NCBI RefSeq assembly: GCF_027923765.1
Contig: NZ_AP026709.1
Coordinates: 1-64,000 of the forward strand
Direction: 5' to 3'
From: Pseudodesulfovibrio nedwellii
GTDB lineage: Bacteria; Desulfobacterota; Desulfovibrionia; Desulfovibrionales; Desulfovibrionaceae
DNA: 64,000 nucleotides
Shown here: positions 26,367 through 33,908 of the stretch, piece after piece
Layout: each line of letters starts with the position of its first letter
Position numbering within the stretch: the first letter of the stretch is position 1
Program-made: the position numbers and the translations under genes
Notes under the pieces: generated by a model
The model's input: the letters and a program-made list of their open reading frames with translations, nothing else
The model's database searches: none
Told to the model about the DNA's origin: nothing

Positions 26367-27697
26367 TTGAGTGCTCCCTTGAGCATTTCGGCAAAGATGC
26401 CAATCTGTTCTTCACTGGTTTTTTCGGTACATGCTACCAGCAGTCCGTTTTCCAGACCGTCGTAGTAACGGCCCAGCGGGAAGCCGGGGACAAAGCCGCG
26501 GGCTGTCAGCTTGGCGATGGCATCAAAGGCATTTGTGGGCAGGGAGATGGCAAATTCATTGCCGAAAGGTCCTTGTGTGAGCATGCTGACACCGTCGATG
26601 GCGGTGAGGCGCTCTGCGCAGACATGGGCGCGCTCGATGGAAACCCGTGCCGCCCGTTTCATGCCCAATTCTCCCAGAGCACACATGTGCACCAATGCAC
26701 GCAGGGCGCACAGGGATTGGTTGGAACATATGTTGGACGTGGCCTTCTGGCGGCGAATGTGCTGTTCGCGAGCCTGAAGGGTCAGTACGTAACCGGTGCG
26801 GCCTTCGGAGTCCTTGGTGCGGCCAACCATGCGACCAGGCATCTGGCGGACCATTTTCTTGGTGCAGGTCATTATGCCGAGGTACGGGCCGCCGAAAGAG
26901 AGTGGCAGGCCAAGGGACTGACCTTCGGCAACAGCGATGTCTGCGCCCATTTCGCCGGGTGTTTTCAGCAAAGTCTGGAGCACTGGGTAGGTGGAAATGA
27001 TGGAAACGGCTTTCTTGCTCTTGGCCGTTGCGCACAGTTCCGTAAAATCGTTAATGGATCCGAAGAAGTTCGGATTTTGTACCAACAGGGCCGCGGTATC
27101 GTCGTCAATGGCACTCTTCAATCCTTCGATGTCGGTCATGCCGTTTTTGTGGGGTACGGTGACCAATTTGACATCAAGATTGGACGTGTATGAGTCGAGC
27201 ATGACCCTGTAGATGGGGTTCAGTGCTTCGGAAACCACAATCTTGCGGCGTTTTGTTTTGCGCACAGCCATCATCAGGCCTTCATAAAGCGCGGTGCCTC
27301 CATCATAGACGGAAGCATTGGCGTATTCCATGCCGAGCAGGCGGGTTACGGCGGTCTGGTATTCGAAGATCGCCTGGAGTGTACCCTGTGATGCTTCGGG
27401 CTGGTACGGCGTGTACGCAGTGTAGAATTCGCCACGCATGGTCAGCGCGTCCACTGCCGCCGGAATGTAGTGGTCGTAGAAACCGGCACCCAGAAAACTC
27501 ACCCTGTCGGTGGCGTTTTTTGTGGCCATGGCTTCAAGTTTGGAGAGAACCTCCATTTCGCTCAACCCCTCGGGCAGATCAAAGCTCTTGGGGCGCATGT
27601 CTTCCGTTATCTCGGCAAAAAGATCGTCCACGGAATTCACGCCGATAGTGGCGAGCATCTCCCGGACTTCATCTTCAGTATGAGGAACATACGGCAT
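26363..27697 (-). CDS. gcvPA: Glycine dehydrogenase (decarboxylating) subunit 1
   Basis: N-terminal half of split P-protein, the structural partner of GcvPB in the glycine cleavage complex. Typical pieces are MPYVPHTEDEVREMLATIGV at the start, YTPYQPEASQGTLQAIFEYQ and ALREQHIRRQKATSNICSN-like LQAREQHIRRQKATSNICSN. The Met at 27697 is chosen because family proteins begin with this sequence and AGGT precedes it; an earlier in-frame Met adds 17 non-family residues. 444 aa. It follows gcvH across a short hairpin. Confidence 0.94.
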   Translation of the reverse strand: MPYVPHTEDEVREMLATIGVNSVDDLFAEITEDMRPKSFDLPEGLSEMEVLSKLEAMATKNATDRVSFLGAGFYDHYIPAAVDALTMRGEFYTAYTPYQPEASQGTLQAIFEYQTAVTRLLGMEYANASVYDGGTALYEGLMMAVRKTKRRKIVVSEALNPIYRVMLDSYTSNLDVKLVTVPHKNGMTDIEGLKSAIDDDTAALLVQNPNFFGSINDFTELCATAKSKKAVSIISTYPVLQTLLKTPGEMGADIAVAEGQSLGLPLSFGGPYLGIMTCTKKMVRQMPGRMVGRTKDSEGRTGYVLTLQAREQHIRRQKATSNICSNQSLCALRALVHMCALGELGMKRAARVSIERAHVCAERLTAIDGVSMLTQGPFGNEFAISLPTNAFDAIAKLTARGFVPGFPLGRYYDGLENGLLVACTEKTSEEQIGIFAEMLKGALK

Positions 27698-27735
27698 AGT
27701 ATTACCTACTGGTGTAATAAATGGTGATAAAGAAG

Positions 27736-27761
27736 AAGGCCGAGACATGTGCCCCGGCCTT
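27736..27761 (-). terminator. Attenuator-like hairpin between gcvH and gcvPA
   Basis: Stem AAGGCCG/CGGCCTT (27736-27742 with 27755-27761) followed on the minus strand by CTTCTTCTTT. It could lower transcription of gcvPA relative to gcvH, whose product is needed in excess; this role is inferred. Confidence 0.5.
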
Positions 27762-27772
27762 GAAAGTTCCCG

Positions 27773-28153
27773 TTAGTGGGCTTCGGATTCGACGACCGAG
27801 GTATATGCCTCAGCGTCCAGCAACCCCTCAGGGTCGCCCTTTATTTTAAACTTGAGCAGCCAGCCTTCGCCATATGGCTCTTCATTGACTTTTTCGGGGG
27901 CGTCTTCGAGGGCCTCGTTGACTTCAACGACTTCGCCAGTCACCGGGGCGTATATTTCGCTGGCGGCCTTGACGGATTCGACAGAACCCATTTCGGAACC
28001 GGCTTCAAAGGTGTCGCCGACTTCAGGCAGTTCGATAAAAGTCAGGTCGCCCAGTTGTTCCTGGGCAAACTGAGAGATGCCAACAGTGGCGATGTCACCT
28101 TCAACCATGACCCATTCGTGGGATTTGGCGTACAAAAGATCAGTGGGAATCAT
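27773..28153 (-). CDS. gcvH: Glycine cleavage system H protein
   Basis: Lipoyl carrier shuttling aminomethyl between P, T and L proteins. The lipoylated lysine is in [17 protein letters not shown] (Lys62), and the start [20 protein letters not shown] is typical. Length 126 aa is normal. It is the first gene of the operon gcvH-gcvPA-gcvPB-lpdA. No gcvT (aminomethyltransferase) is present in the cluster; it must lie elsewhere or be missing. Confidence 0.96.
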   Translation of the reverse strand: MIPTDLLYAKSHEWVMVEGDIATVGISQFAQEQLGDLTFIELPEVGDTFEAGSEMGSVESVKAASEIYAPVTGEVVEVNEALEDAPEKVNEEPYGEGWLLKFKIKGDPEGLLDAEAYTSVVESEAH

Positions 28154-28331
28154 ATCGTGCTCCTTTCTGGAAAAGTGGCTTTATAGTATTTTTAGATGGC
28201 TGTCCTTACCATGGGATTCATACTTTGGAAATTGTAAAAAAAATGACACTTTTGCTATTATTATCCCTTGTCACCAGATGAGAACCTCAAATCGCCAAAA
28301 AGCTGACGTTTCGGATCGTTTTCATTATTTT

Positions 28332-28898
28332 TTAACTGACAAGTGAGTGCGCTAAGAATCGTGCTCTTTCAGTGGTTTTATTCGGTAAATCAGAAGGGAT
28401 AAGGCAATTGCCTACATACAAAGTGCCTGTGTTTTTAGCCTGAAGGAAGTGGGTAAACCGGTCAAAGGCTGTGAAGACGCCTTCGGCATTATTTTCAAAA
28501 GAATCTGCGCCTGTCGCCAGCAATCCAATTCGTTTCCCTTGTAAAAGTGATGTGTGCCCCGGTTTGAAGCACTGCGTTACAAAGGCGTTGCTTCGATCAA
28601 TGAGAGTCTTGATTTGTGCAGAGAATCCCCAAAAGTAGACGGGAGTGGTAAACAGGATGACATCTGCCATAAGCATTTTCTGCATGATTTCATCGGCATC
28701 ATCCTGCTGCACACAGGCTATTTCATTGGGGTACGCCAAGCACTTAAGACAACCGCGACAGCCTTTGATGGTTTTGTCATGGAGTGTGATTCGTTCGACG
28801 GTGTTCTTTAATGTATGCAATTCCTTTTCGATCAGCGTGAGGACAGTCGCCGTATTTCCTTTCTTTCTTGCGCTTCCAAGGAGGGTGAGTACCTTCAT
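28332..28898 (-). CDS. Flavodoxin-fold iron-sulfur flavoprotein, NAD(P)H-dependent FMN reductase family
   Basis: A 188-aa flavodoxin-like protein. LGSARKKGNTATVL (7-20) is the FMN phosphate loop, and TTPVYFWGFSAQIKTLIDR is the family's FMN-binding stretch. The cluster CRGCLKC followed by Cys62 (Cys47, Cys50, Cys53, Cys62) is the compact iron-sulfur motif of Isf-type flavoproteins. It likely passes electrons between an NAD(P)H- or ferredoxin-linked donor and an unknown acceptor. A palindromic candidate operator lies upstream. Confidence 0.82.
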   Translation of the reverse strand: MKVLTLLGSARKKGNTATVLTLIEKELHTLKNTVERITLHDKTIKGCRGCLKCLAYPNEIACVQQDDADEIMQKMLMADVILFTTPVYFWGFSAQIKTLIDRSNAFVTQCFKPGHTSLLQGKRIGLLATGADSFENNAEGVFTAFDRFTHFLQAKNTGTLYVGNCLIPSDLPNKTTERARFLAHSLVS

Positions 28899-28941
28899 TC
28901 TTTATCCTTTCTGCATGCGGTTTCAAATGACTCTATTTTAA

Positions 28942-28971
28942 TTTCATACACATTTTGTATGCATTATGAAA
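28942..28971. promoter_or_regulatory. Nested palindromic operator candidate
   Basis: CATACA-N5-TGTATG (28945-28961) lies inside a wider TTTCATA/TATGAAA repeat (28942-28948 with 28965-28971), in the divergent region between the flavoprotein gene and the methyltransferase gene. It has the form of a dimeric regulator site; the regulator is unknown. Confidence 0.45.
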
Positions 28972-29037
28972 TAGCAATGAGCCGCAGAACATATCACTTC
29001 TTTCTGTGAAAAGGCGTGGATAGTGTTACGAATTTTA

Positions 29038-29066
29038 TTGACGATGCCACTGAGCAGTTGTAACTT
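29038..29066 (+). promoter_or_regulatory. Promoter of the METTL21-like gene
   Basis: -35 TTGACG (29038-29043), 17 bp, -10 TAACTT (29061-29066). The expected start site near 29073 is only a few bases before the ATG at 29078, and no ribosome binding site is visible. Confidence 0.5.
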
Positions 29067-29077
29067 GGCTCTCGAAT

Positions 29078-29773
29078 ATGAGCACAAACAAGATTATCAC
29101 TCCGTTGAATAAACAATTTTCTCTCCTTGACCCAGGCTCCCGTGTAGACGTGGAAGTGGAAGGGACTCTCTGGCATCTTGATCGGGCCGCTGATCTGGAG
29201 GCCCTGTGGGACCAGATGGACGAGGCCGATCTCGGCGATGACGAACGATTACCGTATTGGGCTGAAGTATGGCCCGCCAGCGTTCTGCTTGGGCGACACA
29301 TCCAGCGCAACGCGGATCGTTTGTGCGGCAAGGCATGCCTTGACCTCGGTTGTGGCCTCGGCCTGACTGGCATGATCGCCAGCTCCATAGGTGCTCAGGT
29401 GGTCGCGTTTGACTATGAATGGCCAGCGGTCCGTTTTGCCCGACATAACGCCGAATTGAATAACGTTCCCCAACCTCTCTGGATGGTCATGGACTGGCGG
29501 CAGCTTGCCGTACAACCATCGTCGTTTGATTTTATTTGGGGTGGCGACGTACTTTATGAAAAACGATTTTTTGAGCCTTTGATTCAACTTTTCCGTCACG
29601 CGCTCAAGCCCGTCGGCAAAATTTGGATCGGTGAGCCGGTGCGCACGGTATCCCGTCCCGTCTGGGATGAATTGCGAGAACGGGGTTTTGCGCCGGAAAA
29701 GTTGACAGTGGAAAAAGTGGCCCTGTGCGGCCAGAACCCGACAGTGAACCTGTGGGAAATTACGATCATTTGA
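29078..29773 (+). CDS. Class I SAM methyltransferase, METTL21/lysine methyltransferase-like
   Basis: A 231-aa Rossmann-fold methyltransferase. The SAM-binding motif is DLGCGLGLTG (89-98), followed by acidic FDYEWPAVRFARHNAELN and the GGDVLYEKRFF stretch that in METTL21 and METTL23 proteins lies at the substrate site. METTL21-type enzymes methylate lysines of chaperones and translation factors in eukaryotes; bacterial members are poorly characterised. It is 12 bp upstream of nikR, with no ribosome binding site of its own visible, which fits a near-leaderless transcript. Confidence 0.75.
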   Translation: MSTNKIITPLNKQFSLLDPGSRVDVEVEGTLWHLDRAADLEALWDQMDEADLGDDERLPYWAEVWPASVLLGRHIQRNADRLCGKACLDLGCGLGLTGMIASSIGAQVVAFDYEWPAVRFARHNAELNNVPQPLWMVMDWRQLAVQPSSFDFIWGGDVLYEKRFFEPLIQLFRHALKPVGKIWIGEPVRTVSRPVWDELRERGFAPEKLTVEKVALCGQNPTVNLWEITII

Positions 29774-29785
29774 TCGGAGGACATT

Positions 29786-30205
29786 ATGGGCAAGACAATA
29801 CGATTTGGCGTTTCGCTTGATTCGGATTTGTTGGACAAGTTCGACAGTCATTGTGAGGAGCGGAGTTATCAGACGCGGTCCGAGGCCATTCGTGACCTTA
29901 TCCGTAACACATTGGTACAGCGGGAGTGGGAACAGGCTGAGGGCGACCTCGCCGGGACATTGACTCTGGTCTACGATCATCATAAATCCGGGCTGTCTCA
30001 GCGACTGACCGAGATTCAGCACGATCATCACGATGTCATCCAGTCATCTCTGCATGTACATCTGGATCATCACAACTGCCTTGAGGTTATTATTCTCAAG
30101 GGTGATGCCGATATCATTAAGGCTCTGGGTCAAAAGTTGATTTCCACAAAGGGCGTCAAGCACGGCAACCTCGCGCTGACAACCACTGGCAAGGACTTGA
30201 TCTAA
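29786..30205 (+). CDS. nikR: Nickel-responsive regulator NikR
   Basis: Ribbon-helix-helix repressor that binds DNA when its C-terminal ACT-like domain is loaded with nickel. The N-terminal RHH motif [20 protein letters not shown] precedes the metal domain. The square-planar nickel ligands are visible as His90, His92 and Cys98 in [14 protein letters not shown], plus a His near position 79. Length 139 aa is typical. It directly follows the methyltransferase gene and precedes folE2; nickel transport genes are not in this window. Confidence 0.95.
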   Translation: MGKTIRFGVSLDSDLLDKFDSHCEERSYQTRSEAIRDLIRNTLVQREWEQAEGDLAGTLTLVYDHHKSGLSQRLTEIQHDHHDVIQSSLHVHLDHHNCLEVIILKGDADIIKALGQKLISTKGVKHGNLALTTTGKDLI

Positions 30206-30261
30206 GTATTTAATTTCCCCTCTCACAAAAGAGCGGAATATAACTTTCCCCCTCTCCACCC

Positions 30262-30319
30262 CGCGAAGCGGTAATAAAAAGTCTAGGAAAGGAGATGGGA
30301 TGGGGGGCTGGGGGAAGGG
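30262..30319 (+). repeat. Dispersed intergenic repeat copy A, with G-quadruplex motif
   Basis: Starts CGCGAAGCGG, then A-rich, then TAGGAAAGGAGA, ending in runs GGG, GGGGGG, GGGGG, GGG (30297-30319). It shares about 50 aligned bases with copy C (39691-39743) and its first 25 or so with copy B (32076). The four G-runs spaced by two bases match a G-quadruplex pattern on the coding strand, ending two bases before the folE2 ribosome binding site. Confidence 0.6.
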
Positions 30320-30335
30320 AAGAGGCATTATCTTT

Positions 30336-31112
30336 ATGGAAGACGTTCAGAAGCAGCAGGCAAAAATAGCCATGCCCATTGACAGGGTAGGAGTTAAAGG
30401 CCTGCGTCAGCCTATTATTGTCCGGGATCGTGAATCCGGCATACAACATACTGTTGCCGATGTTTCACTGTCCGTGGATCTGCCAGCCGAATTCAAAGGT
30501 ACCCATATGAGCCGGTTTGTTGAGGCGCTGGAGCACTGGTCCGGCGATCTTGATTATACCTCATTTCGGACATTGCTTGATGATATCGTCGTGCGACTTC
30601 AGGCTCGGAGTGCGCATGTCCGGTTTGTGTTTCCGTATTTTCTGCGTCGTAAATCGCCCAAGAGCGGAGCGTCCTGCCTGATGGATTATACCTGTCGCGT
30701 GGATGGCTACCTCAAGGATGGCAAATTGCGTTTTACACTGGGCGCGGATGTGCCAGTGATGACAGTCTGCCCATGTTCGTTGGCCATTTCTGATTACGGC
30801 GCACATTCTCAACGTGCCGAGATTCGTATTCGTACGCGTTTTCATGGTTTTTTGTGGTTGGAAGATCTTATTGAGATCGGTGAATCTGCCGGGTCTAGCC
30901 CCGTGTACTCCTTGCTGAAACGTGAGGATGAAAAACATGTGACTGAATCTTCTTTTTCCAACCCGACCTTTGTTGAGGACGTGGTTCGTGCGGTGGGTAA
31001 AGGTCTTGCCGATCACCCACAGGTGGATTGGTATACGGTTGAGGTGGAGAGTTTTGAATCCATCCATAACCATTCGGCGTTTGCTGTGATGGAAAGTCAG
31101 GATATTGAATAA
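30336..31112 (+). CDS. folE2: GTP cyclohydrolase FolE2 (MptA-type)
   Basis: Zinc-flexible GTP cyclohydrolase of the FolE2 family, converting GTP to dihydroneopterin triphosphate for folate or other pterins. The catalytic Cys lies in [18 protein letters not shown] (C145), with conserved [14 protein letters not shown] [14 protein letters not shown]. 258 aa. The ATG at 30336 is chosen: a frame opening at 30300 reads through the dispersed repeat and adds 12 non-conserved residues, and AGAGG lies 10 bp upstream of 30336. FolE2 is often used under zinc limitation in other bacteria. Its position behind nikR suggests, but does not show, metal-linked control. Confidence 0.9.
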   Translation: MEDVQKQQAKIAMPIDRVGVKGLRQPIIVRDRESGIQHTVADVSLSVDLPAEFKGTHMSRFVEALEHWSGDLDYTSFRTLLDDIVVRLQARSAHVRFVFPYFLRRKSPKSGASCLMDYTCRVDGYLKDGKLRFTLGADVPVMTVCPCSLAISDYGAHSQRAEIRIRTRFHGFLWLEDLIEIGESAGSSPVYSLLKREDEKHVTESSFSNPTFVEDVVRAVGKGLADHPQVDWYTVEVESFESIHNHSAFAVMESQDIE

Positions 31113-31135
31113 ATGTAAGTGGTGAGGATTGACTG

Positions 31136-31510
31136 ATGAAACGCTTTTCTCCAATTCTGTTGGCCTTGATTTTGAGTGTGGTTTGTGTCGCCAATGCGTC
31201 TGCTTCGGAGCCTGCGCCTGTCTATGTACACATGGTCGTTGTGTCGGCAACATTGACGGATGGTTCCAGTTCTGCGGACGCAGTGCTCGCTTTTGAGAAG
31301 GCTGTTATCGAGATGGCCGGAGGTTTTACGAGACTCGGTTCGTCGAGCGGCGGTATACTGAAGGGTGACACCGTGGAACATCAGCAGAACGTTACTTTCA
31401 TGGTCGCAGGTCAAAAAGATCTGAGCGAAGAGTTGAAGGCATTGACTTTGAAGTTATTTGGTGGTGATGGCGGTTTTATTCTGGCCTGGCCGGGAACCAT
31501 GACTTACTAG
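31136..31510 (+). CDS. Small exported hypothetical protein
   Basis: A 124-aa protein with a clear signal peptide (MKRFSPILLALILSVVCVAN, cleavage after ASA near residue 24) and no membrane anchor afterwards, so periplasmic or secreted. It has Val-Thr-rich strands (VYVHMVVVSATL, QQNVTFMVAG) around a helix. I do not recognise the family. It follows folE2 by 23 bp on the same strand and may be co-transcribed. Confidence 0.6.
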   Translation: MKRFSPILLALILSVVCVANASASEPAPVYVHMVVVSATLTDGSSSADAVLAFEKAVIEMAGGFTRLGSSSGGILKGDTVEHQQNVTFMVAGQKDLSEELKALTLKLFGGDGGFILAWPGTMTY

Positions 31511-31586
31511 CCATATTTGCAGAGTCCTGTGAAAGGGCGTAGGATCAGAACTAGCTGCTTCCCTGACTGCAAGGGAGTCTTTATTT

Positions 31587-31913
31587 ATGTCCGATGTTAA
31601 TATCTCGGCTTTGTCCGCTCTGGGAACTGTTCAGGAAGTCTCGGCTAACAATATTGCAAATGTGAGTAGCGAAGGCTTTAGAGCTAGTTCGGTTGCGCTC
31701 GAAACCGGCCCGGAAGGGCAGGGTGTGCAAGTTGCCGCGATTCAAGAATCCACCAACGCCGGGCCTATGATTGAAGGCATGGAAATGTCCAACACGGATA
31801 TTGGGACTGAGATGGTGGACATGATTAAGACATCCCACGCCTTTTCCGCCAATACCGCCGTCATTCGTGCCTCCGAAGAAATGACCGGTCACCTATTGAA
31901 TATGATTGCCTGA
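31587..31913 (+). CDS. Orphan short flagellar rod/hook-like protein
   Basis: A 108-aa protein carrying both ends of the flagellar axial family in miniature. SANNIANVSSEGFRASSVAL resembles the N-terminal rod motif of FlgB/C/F/G, and the C-terminal helix MSNTDIGTEMVDMIKTSHAF then SANTAVIRASEEMTGHLLNM resembles FlgC and FlgG C-termini. Normal rod proteins are 130-260 aa; here the middle domain is almost absent. It is far from the flagellar cluster. AAGGGAG precedes the ATG and can pair with upstream TCCCT. Its function is unknown. Confidence 0.6.
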   Translation: MSDVNISALSALGTVQEVSANNIANVSSEGFRASSVALETGPEGQGVQVAAIQESTNAGPMIEGMEMSNTDIGTEMVDMIKTSHAFSANTAVIRASEEMTGHLLNMIA

Positions 31914-32298
31914 TTCATGTTTCAGCTTTTGATAGCGGGTTATCTGCCTTTTTTAAGGCGGGATAGTCGAATGATTTCGTCTCCGACGACTTAAGGCCGA
32001 GGGCCTTAAGGATCCTATGTCGCCTTCGGCGAAGTTGTTTATAAAAAAAATCATTGTTTACGTTCCTCCCTCTTTCGCGAAGCGACACAAAAAGTTTAGG
32101 AGAGTCCAGAGAACCCTTTTCAAAGGGTTCTCTGGTCCCGCTGAAAGCGACCTCCGGTAAGGCCGCCGGAGGCATCTTCTAGAGGGGTTGACACCTTCCT
32201 AAATCCTATCATACGGTCGATCATGGCCCGTTTGCGCGCGCTCCATTTTGCGGAGTAGCCCAGAGCGGGCCATACTTGCGAGATACAGAGAGGGTATT
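31914..32298. other. Non-coding region with a series of palindromes
   Basis: No gene is seen over 385 bp. It holds CTTAAGGCC-GAG-GGCCTTAAG (31990-32010), TCGCC/GGCGA (32020-32032), a perfect 14-bp hairpin with a 2-nt loop (32106-32119 with 32122-32135), CCTCCGG/CCGGAGG (32151-32157 with 32166-32172) and ATGGCCCG/CGGGCCAT (32223-32230 with 32266-32273), the last just upstream of the FAD protein gene. None has a strong T-run. Confidence 0.6.
32076..32105 (+). repeat. Dispersed intergenic repeat copy B (first half)
   Basis: CGCGAAGCGAC, then AAAAAGTTTAGGAGAG, matching the first half of copies A and C before the sequence diverges into the 14-bp hairpin. Confidence 0.5.
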
Positions 32299-33693
32299 AT
32301 GACCAAGACAAAGAAGACCGAATTTGACGTTATCATCGTTGGTGGAGGCCCTGCCGGGCTGTTTGCCGCGTATTATTTGGCTGAACACTCCGATTTGGAG
32401 GTGTTGCTGATAGACAAGGGCAAGCTTTCATTGAAACGGGATTGTCCCTTGTCCGGCGATCAGGAATGCATCAAGTGCCGTCCTTGCAACATTTTGTGTG
32501 GTGTGGGCGGAGCTGGCTTGTTCTCAGATGGTAAACTGAATTTTATTCATAAGCTCGGTAAGACAGATCTGACACAGTTCGTCGGTATTACCGAAGCACA
32601 CGCCCTGATCGAAGAGACCGAAGATATATTTAATCGATTCGGTATGGATGGTCAGGTTTTTCCCACTGACATGGATATGGCCAAGGAAATCCGTAAGGAT
32701 GCTCGTAAACATGGCATCGATCTGCTGGTCATAAAGCAGAAGCATTTGGGCAGCGATAATCTGCCTGGGCATATCGCGGGGATGGCTGATTATATTCAGG
32801 ATAAGGGAGTCACTTTTCATACGTCCGAGAACGTCAAGGACGTCACTGTGGATAAGGGGCGTGTCACTGGTGTGATCACCAACCGTGGCGAGTATAAGGC
32901 CAAGAATGTCATTCTGGCCCCGGGACGTGTCGGCGCGGAATGGGTCGGCCATGTCGTGCAAAGCCATGGCATTGAGGTGTCCCAGCGCGGTATTGAAGTG
33001 GGCGTGCGCGTCGAGGTCCATAATGAGATCATGCAGGACCTGTGTTCCGTGATTTATGATCCGACTTTTTTTGTGCGTACCAATAAATATGACGACCAGA
33101 CCCGCACGTTCTGCACCAATTACGGTGGATTCGTGGCCCTGGAAAATTATCAGGACTTTGTCTGCGTAAACGGTCATGCTCTCATGAATACTAAGTCCGA
33201 GAATACCAACTTCGCCTTTTTGTCCAAGGTAGTGCTGAATGATCCTGTCGAGGACAATCAGGCCTATGGTGAATCCATCGGACGACTGGCGACCTTGATT
33301 GGTGGTGGCAAGCCCATCCTGCAACGGTTTGGCGATCTGCGTCGCGGACGCCGTTCCACATGGGACCGTATCGGTAATGGCTACATCGAGCCGACCATGA
33401 AAAATGTGGTGCCGGGTGATATCGCCATGGCTTTGCCCGAGCGTATTTTGACGAACCTTATGGATGGTTTGGAACAGCTCAATAATGTGGTACCCGGCGT
33501 GTCCAACGATGAGACGTTGCTGTATGCACCTGAGATCAAATTCTTTGCTACACAGGTGGATACCCGAGAGCATCTGGAGACAAGCGTTAACGGTTTGTTC
33601 GTGGCCGGAGATGGTCCCGGTGTGGCGGGTAATATTGTTGGTGCCTCAGCAACTGCGCTTATTCCTGCCAAGGAAATCATCAAACGTAGCTAA
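32299..33693 (+). CDS. FAD-dependent oxidoreductase (COG2509-like)
   Basis: A 464-aa FAD protein with the Rossmann motif IVGGGPAGL (13-21) near the N-terminus and a terminal FAD-binding segment VNGLFVAGDGPGVAGNIVGA. A Cys-rich stretch CPLSGDQECIKCRPCNILCG (Cys49, 57, 60, 63, 67) after the first strand is characteristic and may bind an iron-sulfur cluster or redox-active pair. The ATG at 32299 is supported by AGAGAGGG upstream; a start 17 codons earlier adds non-family residues. The substrate is unknown. Confidence 0.82.
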   Translation: MTKTKKTEFDVIIVGGGPAGLFAAYYLAEHSDLEVLLIDKGKLSLKRDCPLSGDQECIKCRPCNILCGVGGAGLFSDGKLNFIHKLGKTDLTQFVGITEAHALIEETEDIFNRFGMDGQVFPTDMDMAKEIRKDARKHGIDLLVIKQKHLGSDNLPGHIAGMADYIQDKGVTFHTSENVKDVTVDKGRVTGVITNRGEYKAKNVILAPGRVGAEWVGHVVQSHGIEVSQRGIEVGVRVEVHNEIMQDLCSVIYDPTFFVRTNKYDDQTRTFCTNYGGFVALENYQDFVCVNGHALMNTKSENTNFAFLSKVVLNDPVEDNQAYGESIGRLATLIGGGKPILQRFGDLRRGRRSTWDRIGNGYIEPTMKNVVPGDIAMALPERILTNLMDGLEQLNNVVPGVSNDETLLYAPEIKFFATQVDTREHLETSVNGLFVAGDGPGVAGNIVGASATALIPAKEIIKRS

Positions 33694-33715
33694 AACGGTT
33701 TTGTTTGTATTCATG

Positions 33716-33744
33716 GCCCGGCATTTGTGTCGGGCTTTTTTTTT
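33716..33744 (+). terminator. Terminator after the FAD protein
   Basis: GCCCGGCA/TGTCGGGC stem (33716-33723 with 33728-33735, one G-U pair), then nine T residues. Confidence 0.9.
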
Positions 33745-33804
33745 AGACTATTCGTCGAATTTTGTGATTTTCTGAATATTTTCCGGTAAATATGATCGAA
33801 TATA

Positions 33805-33829
33805 TTGACATACTGTCATTTTGTTGACA
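33805..33829 (+). promoter_or_regulatory. TGACA repeat site upstream of the sigma-54 activator
   Basis: TGACA-TAC-TGTCA (33806-33818) followed by a further TGACA (33825-33829), about 80 bp before the start of the activator gene. The first TTGACA (33805-33810) could also be a -35 element. It looks like a regulator site, possibly autoregulatory. Confidence 0.4.
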
Positions 33830-33908
33830 GGGAAGATGTATATTAAAGAAATAGCTGCGGGTGGTCCATGACCCGTTTGACGCATAGTCATGTGTATTTG
33901 GAGGAGAG

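Noticed and set aside
28154-28331. Glycine riboswitch upstream of gcvH
   Set aside because: I see no tandem aptamer-like stems in the minus-strand leader; only a weak -10-like GATAAT with poorly spaced -35.
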